NCBI GenBank assembly: GCA_002455915.1
Contig: DKLU01000279.1
Span: 1-10,274, forward strand
Direction of reading: 5' to 3'
DNA: 10,274 nucleotides
Source of the DNA: Chryseobacterium sp. UBA6632
GTDB taxonomy: Bacteria > Bacteroidota > Bacteroidia > Flavobacteriales > Weeksellaceae
In this document: positions 7,718 to 10,274 of the stretch, piece after piece
How the letters are laid out: every line of letters begins with the position of its first letter
Position numbering within the stretch: the first letter of the stretch is position 1
The notes under the pieces: model-generated
Seen by the model: only the letters and a program-made list of their open reading frames with translations
Told to the model about the DNA's origin: nothing
The model's database searches: none
Program-made: the position numbers and the translations under genes

Positions 7718-7759
7718 AATGTTTTTTTTTCATGCATATTAAATTAAAATGTTTTTTTT
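7718..7759. repeat. pair of 12-bp AATG-T8 direct repeats around the start of the large gene
   Basis: AATGTTTTTTTT occurs at 7718-7729 and again at 7748-7759, 30 bases apart. The first includes most of the A9 tract (minus strand, 7722-7730) that follows the presumed ATG at 7733-7731. The second is an A8 tract in the untranslated leader. Long A-runs like these are prone to slippage. Confidence 0.6.
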
Positions 7760-7891
7760 GATCTTTTATATAACTCATTAAATGAATTAATGAATAATAT
7801 TTATCACATACTTTTTATCTCTATTTCAGAAATAAAAAAATAAAAAATATTGATTTTTATATTTCTTCTTAAAAGAAGAGAAAGCTAAAAA

Positions 7892-7978
7892 TTAAGAGTA
7901 AATCTTATTAGAATGGAAGCAGTATGCTTCTGATAGAATGAAGCTAAAAGCTTTAATGTTATAAATTGTTTTTTTCAT
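7892..7978 (-). CDS. 28-codon ORF in the leader: possible leader peptide or remnant signal peptide
   Basis: The ORF starts at an ATG about 45 bases past the TACCTTTG promoter element. It reads MKKTIYNIKAFSFILS followed by EAYCFHSNKIYS. The start resembles a secretory signal peptide (basic n-region, short hydrophobic core), and its first codons resemble those of the large gene downstream. It may be the relic of another secreted-protein start, a leader peptide, or chance. Two of the competing hairpins lie within it. Nothing shows that it is translated. Confidence 0.3.
   Translation of the reverse strand: MKKTIYNIKAFSFILSEAYCFHSNKIYS
7916..7953 (-). promoter_or_regulatory. overlapping small hairpins with mutually exclusive pairing
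   Basis: In the minus-strand RNA four short segments occur in order: AAGCU, AGCUUC, GAAGCA and UGCUUC. Segment 1 can pair with 2, 2 with 3, or 3 with 4 (GAAGCA-UAC-UGCUUC, six pairs). That order matches an attenuator, but the stems are only 5-6 bp and no strong U-tract follows the last one. Confidence 0.25.
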
Positions 7979-8023
7979 AGTTTGTGTGTTTTTTATTTTA
8001 GAATAGCATAACTAATTCTTTTA

Positions 8024-8031
8024 CAAAGGTA
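8024..8031 (-). promoter_or_regulatory. -7 promoter element for the large secreted-protein gene
   Basis: On the minus strand this reads TACCTTTG within TATACCTTTGTA, an exact TAnnTTTG match. A TTTG lies only 10 bases upstream (8045-8042) and is too close to serve as the -33 element, so that half is weak. If used, the untranslated leader of the large gene would be about 285 bases, unusually long. Confidence 0.5.
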
Positions 8032-8229
8032 TACTTTTTTTCAAACTAACATGTTTTATTTTAACAAATTAACACATATCCCAAAATTAGGAGATATTTT
8101 GATTAAAAAAATATCGAATAAGAATTAATAATTTTAGATCAAAAGAAAAATTAAATACATTTAAAGCTTCTTATACTTGAGAATATTTTACTTTAAGCCA
8201 TTTAAATTATTTTTTGTAATCTTAATTCT

Positions 8230-9366
8230 TTAAGGAAGCAAGAAATTCTTATAAAGATCTATTGTAAATCTACCAGCAATAATATTTCTAAAACTTGAAA
8301 AAACAACAAAATTGAAAACCACTAAGAAAATGATGAATAAGTAAATCATCGTCTTATGAGATTTTGACACCACATACATCGCATTGGGAATAATTAATAA
8401 ACCAAAACCTGTAAAAGCACCTACTAACCGGGATGAGAAAACAGGATTATTTCTAAAAATAAAGAAGAAACAAATCCCGACAAGCGCATAATTTCTATGA
8501 TACTCATAGTATGGATATTTTTCTTTGAGCTTCGTATCATAAACAAAGAGAAAAAATGTAAGCACGGCAGTCATTACTTCGGGGATACCAATACCTCCGT
8601 TAAGTCTTTCTACAGATTCCTCCATATAAGCATTAAAACCACCAATCACAGTACTATCTGAAGCAATACCATCCAAAAAGCTACCAAAAACCCTATATAC
8701 TTCAAAAGGAGACATAATGATAGAGGCAATAATAGCACCCAACATAATTCCTTTATTTACAGGAATACGAGCAATCCAATACATTGGTAAAAATGCATAA
8801 CATACATTATGAATACCTCCTGCCAAATAAATACAAAGTAAATAATAGAAAAGTTTCTTTTCTTTAATGAATTTAACTGCAAAATATACAATAAACACCC
8901 CTAGATTTTGTCTCATCTGTCCACATTCCCCAATAAAGAAGCCAGGTATAAACATAAATAAAATGAATGTAAATGGATAAATTGTATTATCCTCAACATA
9001 TCTTAACTTAAAAAATATTGCACATATTGCTACTATAAAAGTGAGCATGTAAAAAGGTGCATCAAAAATATTAAGCATAAGCTTATTAATAAGTACATAC
9101 AACCATTCAACAGCTATAGGTTGAGGACTTTCAAGATGCAACCCTTTTAAAATTATACTAATATAATCTAGTGTATCAGAATAGACATAAATACCTCTAT
9201 AACTTCCGTAATCTGGTCCGGCATCACGAAATCCGGCAACAAGTATCATAAAACCTCCCAGCATATAAAGATATTTTCTATCTACCTTAGCCTTAAAAAC
9301 TTCTTGAAAGCTAAATATCAATAAGAAAAAGATTATGATCAGGAAATACGGGTGTAATAAACTCAT
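8230..9366 (-). CDS. EpsG-family membrane protein, Wzy-like polysaccharide polymerase
   Basis: The 378-residue inner-membrane protein has about ten hydrophobic segments. Family landmarks are GFRDAGPDYGSY (45-56) after the second helix, an acidic VEWLY segment (86-90), MRQNLG (151-156), GGIHN (183-187) and NNPVFSSR (306-313). These fit the EpsG family, whose members act in exopolysaccharide or O-antigen assembly, probably joining repeat units on the outer face of the membrane. The length fits the family. The ATG at 9366 is the first in frame and begins the first helix directly. It is monocistronic as far as can be seen, with a promoter-like TACTTTTG 54 bases upstream and a divergent gene beyond. 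No wzx or wzz gene is visible here, so the rest of a polysaccharide pathway must lie elsewhere if it exists. Confidence 0.88.
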   Translation of the reverse strand: MSLLHPYFLIIIFFLLIFSFQEVFKAKVDRKYLYMLGGFMILVAGFRDAGPDYGSYRGIYVYSDTLDYISIILKGLHLESPQPIAVEWLYVLINKLMLNIFDAPFYMLTFIVAICAIFFKLRYVEDNTIYPFTFILFMFIPGFFIGECGQMRQNLGVFIVYFAVKFIKEKKLFYYLLCIYLAGGIHNVCYAFLPMYWIARIPVNKGIMLGAIIASIIMSPFEVYRVFGSFLDGIASDSTVIGGFNAYMEESVERLNGGIGIPEVMTAVLTFFLFVYDTKLKEKYPYYEYHRNYALVGICFFFIFRNNPVFSSRLVGAFTGFGLLIIPNAMYVVSKSHKTMIYLFIIFLVVFNFVVFSSFRNIIAGRFTIDLYKNFLLP

Positions 9367-9419
9367 TATTTTTTATTATGAATCTTTAATAAATATTTTT
9401 TCATCAAAAGGAACTTCTG

Positions 9420-9427
9420 CAAAAGTA
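9420..9427 (-). promoter_or_regulatory. -7 promoter element for the EpsG-like gene
   Basis: On the minus strand this reads TACTTTTG (TAnnTTTG). Nineteen bases upstream lies TTTA (9450-9447), a three-of-four match to the TTTG -33 element. The predicted leader is roughly 45-50 bases. The octamer and its distance to the start codon match those at 2515-2522. Confidence 0.55.
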
Positions 9428-9490
9428 GATTATTTTTTATTTCGCCTAAAATATTTTATTGATTTTCAGACAAACTTATTGTTAAAACAT

Positions 9491-9520
9491 TTTGAACTAC
9501 TCCTGAAAAAATTAAATTTG
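9491..9520 (+). promoter_or_regulatory. Bacteroidetes sigma-A promoter of the MMPL transporter gene
   Basis: TTTG (9491-9494), an 18-base spacer and TAAATTTG (9513-9520) together match the -33/-7 consensus well. Transcription would begin near 9527, leaving a leader of about 16 bases before the ATG at 9543. It is the best promoter match in the window and is divergent from the EpsG-like promoter. Confidence 0.7.
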
Positions 9521-9542
9521 CAAACTTGATTTTCATAATGCA

Positions 9543-10274
9543 ATGCATCGTTTTTTTATATTTTTATACTATCTGATCGCTAAAAACAAGCTTCTATCTG
9601 TATTTTTTGCAGTTGGAATCGCCGTTGTGTGCGGATTTTTTGCTTCAAAAATTAATTTTGAGGAAGATATTAATCAGATTATTCCTAAAAATGAAAAGTC
9701 GGATCTTACGGCAAAAGTTCTGAAGCAGCTCAACTTTTCCGATAAAATTATCGTTATTATTGAAAACAAATCCAAAGAAGAAAGTTTTCAGCTTTCGGAA
9801 ACTGCTGATACTTTTTTAACCAAAATTGAGCCTTTACAAAAGTACATCGGTTCGGTTCAGGGAAAGGTGAATGATAATGAAATTTCGGAAACCTTCGATT
9901 TCGTGAATCAAAATCTCCCTTTGTTCTTAAATGAAACCGATTACAAAGAAATTGAAAGAAAACTCCAGAAAGACAGCATCGCCAAACAGGTTGAAAACAA
10001 TTATGTTTCTTTAGTTTCGCCGACAAGTTTGGTTACAAAAGAATTCATCAAAAAGGATCCGCTGGGAATTACTTTTCTCGGAATTAAAAAACTGAATGCT
10101 TTAAACATCAGCAAAGATTTCAAGCTGGAAGACAACTACATCGTTACCAAAGACGGAAAAAATCTTCTGCTTTTCATCGATCCGAAAAATAAAAGCAACG
10201 ATACAAAAGCCAACGAATCATTTGTCAATCAATTAAACGAAATAAAAGACAACCTCAACAAACAATTCAAAGGG
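9543..10274 (+). CDS. MMPL/RND-superfamily transporter, N-terminal part (runs off the right edge)
   Basis: The visible 244 codons are open to the end of the window. A short basic start (MHRFFIFLYYLIAKNK) leads into a membrane helix (about 17-36), then FASKINFEEDINQIIPKNE and a soluble region. This is the layout of RND-superfamily exporters of the MMPL type: first helix followed by a large periplasmic domain, with DINQIIP in the place of the D-IxxxLP-like segment seen just after helix 1 in such proteins. In Bacteroidetes these genes often code for long proteins and sit with lipid or aryl-polyene type biosynthesis genes, so a lipid-related cargo is possible but not shown. The start is fixed by an in-frame stop at 9513 and by the promoter. 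GC content looks higher than in the minus-strand genes, as expected for core genome. Confidence 0.85.
   Translation, partial: MHRFFIFLYYLIAKNKLLSVFFAVGIAVVCGFFASKINFEEDINQIIPKNEKSDLTAKVLKQLNFSDKIIVIIENKSKEESFQLSETADTFLTKIEPLQKYIGSVQGKVNDNEISETFDFVNQNLPLFLNETDYKEIERKLQKDSIAKQVENNYVSLVSPTSLVTKEFIKKDPLGITFLGIKKLNALNISKDFKLEDNYIVTKDGKNLLLFIDPKNKSNDTKANESFVNQLNEIKDNLNKQFKG

Larger units (their letters stand above)
2656..7733 (-). pseudogene. very large T9SS-secreted protein with two FISUMP-like modules, interrupted by four insertions
   Basis: As written, no single frame covers this gene. Four removals restore it: one A from the A9 tract at 7722-7730, 71 bases of a repeat-flanked insertion around 6910-6980, one G from the G4 run at 6522-6525 (CCCC on plus), and one A from the A5 run at 2889-2893. 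What remains is 5004 bases, exactly 1668 codons. Restored numbering: signal peptide 1-20 or so (MKKNITLKFWVAIFCIASS); region of unknown fold about 25-470; FISUMP-like module 1 about 474-992; module 2 about 1024-1560; linker; type A sorting domain about 1598-1667. Such proteins are exported through the outer membrane by the T9SS and held at the surface or released. The ligand is unknown. The gene has its own terminator and probably its own promoter near 8024. Whether the breaks are real or sequencing errors cannot be decided here. The A9 placement could instead be the T6 run at 7690-7695 (AAAAAA on plus). Confidence 0.85.
7734..8229. other. gene-free leader region between the EpsG-like gene and the large secreted-protein gene
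   Basis: These 496 bases are very AT-rich, with stops in all frames. They hold one promoter-like element (8024-8031), a 28-codon ORF (7892-7978), a cluster of small competing hairpins (7916-7953) and a second A8 tract (7752-7759). I see no tRNA, riboswitch class or insertion sequence. No convincing hairpin plus T-tract follows the EpsG-like gene, so read-through from it into the large gene is possible. Confidence 0.6.

Noticed and set aside
7864..7879. TCTTCTT/AAGAAGA inverted repeat as a terminator
   Set aside because: The loop is too small for the full stem, the pairing is AT-rich and no T-run follows on the minus strand.
8221..8234. CTTAA-TTCT-TTAAG palindrome as terminator of the EpsG-like gene
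   Set aside because: It is only five AT-rich pairs, overlaps the stop codon and has no proper T-tract after it on the minus strand.
9335..9529. Plus-strand open frame of 64 codons
   Set aside because: It overlaps the start of the EpsG-like gene and both divergent promoters, and has AT-driven composition and no recognisable protein features.
9757..10026. Open frame of 89 codons on the minus strand
   Set aside because: It is antisense to the transporter gene, whose reading frame is open through the whole stretch and has clear family features.

Overview
The window looks like chromosomal DNA of a flavobacterium, most likely Chryseobacterium or a close Weeksellaceae relative. Supporting signs are strongly AT-rich DNA, several matches to the Bacteroidetes -7 promoter element TAnnTTTG, no recognisable Shine-Dalgarno sites, a type A C-terminal sorting domain of the type IX secretion system (T9SS), and an MMPL-type exporter whose N-terminus resembles those of Chryseobacterium. 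The genus is an inference from memory of family sequences, not a database result.

Layout from left to right. Positions 1-268 hold no gene, but carry a terminator and a possible leftward promoter. Positions 269-2459 hold two tightly coupled minus-strand genes: a polytopic membrane protein (possible GT-C type glycosyltransferase) preceded by a family 2 polyprenyl-phosphate glycosyltransferase. Positions 2606-2633 are a strong terminator. Positions 2656-7733 are the remains of one very large minus-strand gene for a T9SS-secreted surface protein. Positions 7734-8229 are a gene-free leader region with a promoter element, a 28-codon ORF and small competing hairpins. Positions 8230-9366 encode an EpsG-family polysaccharide polymerase-like membrane protein. 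Positions 9367-9542 are a divergent promoter region. From 9543 a plus-strand MMPL/RND-like transporter runs off the right edge.

The main result is the large gene. As it stands it is split over several frames. Reading through four insertions restores one continuous protein of 1667 residues. The insertions are one A in an A9 tract right after the start codon, a 71-bp insertion flanked by a perfect 41-bp direct repeat, one G in a G4 run, and one A in an A5 run. The restored protein has a signal peptide, an N-terminal region of about 440 residues that I do not recognise, two tandem FISUMP-like modules and a T9SS sorting domain. The restored length is exactly 5004 bases including the stop, which supports the reconstruction. 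The breaks could be real decay, phase variation (only the A9 tract is a good candidate) or sequence and assembly errors. The neighbouring genes are intact.

The EpsG-like polymerase, the lipid-linked sugar transferase and the possible GT-C enzyme suggest a cell-surface glycan function on this strand, with the secreted protein set among them. The transporter on the other strand looks like ordinary core genome with visibly higher GC, so a boundary between core and accessory DNA may lie near 9540.
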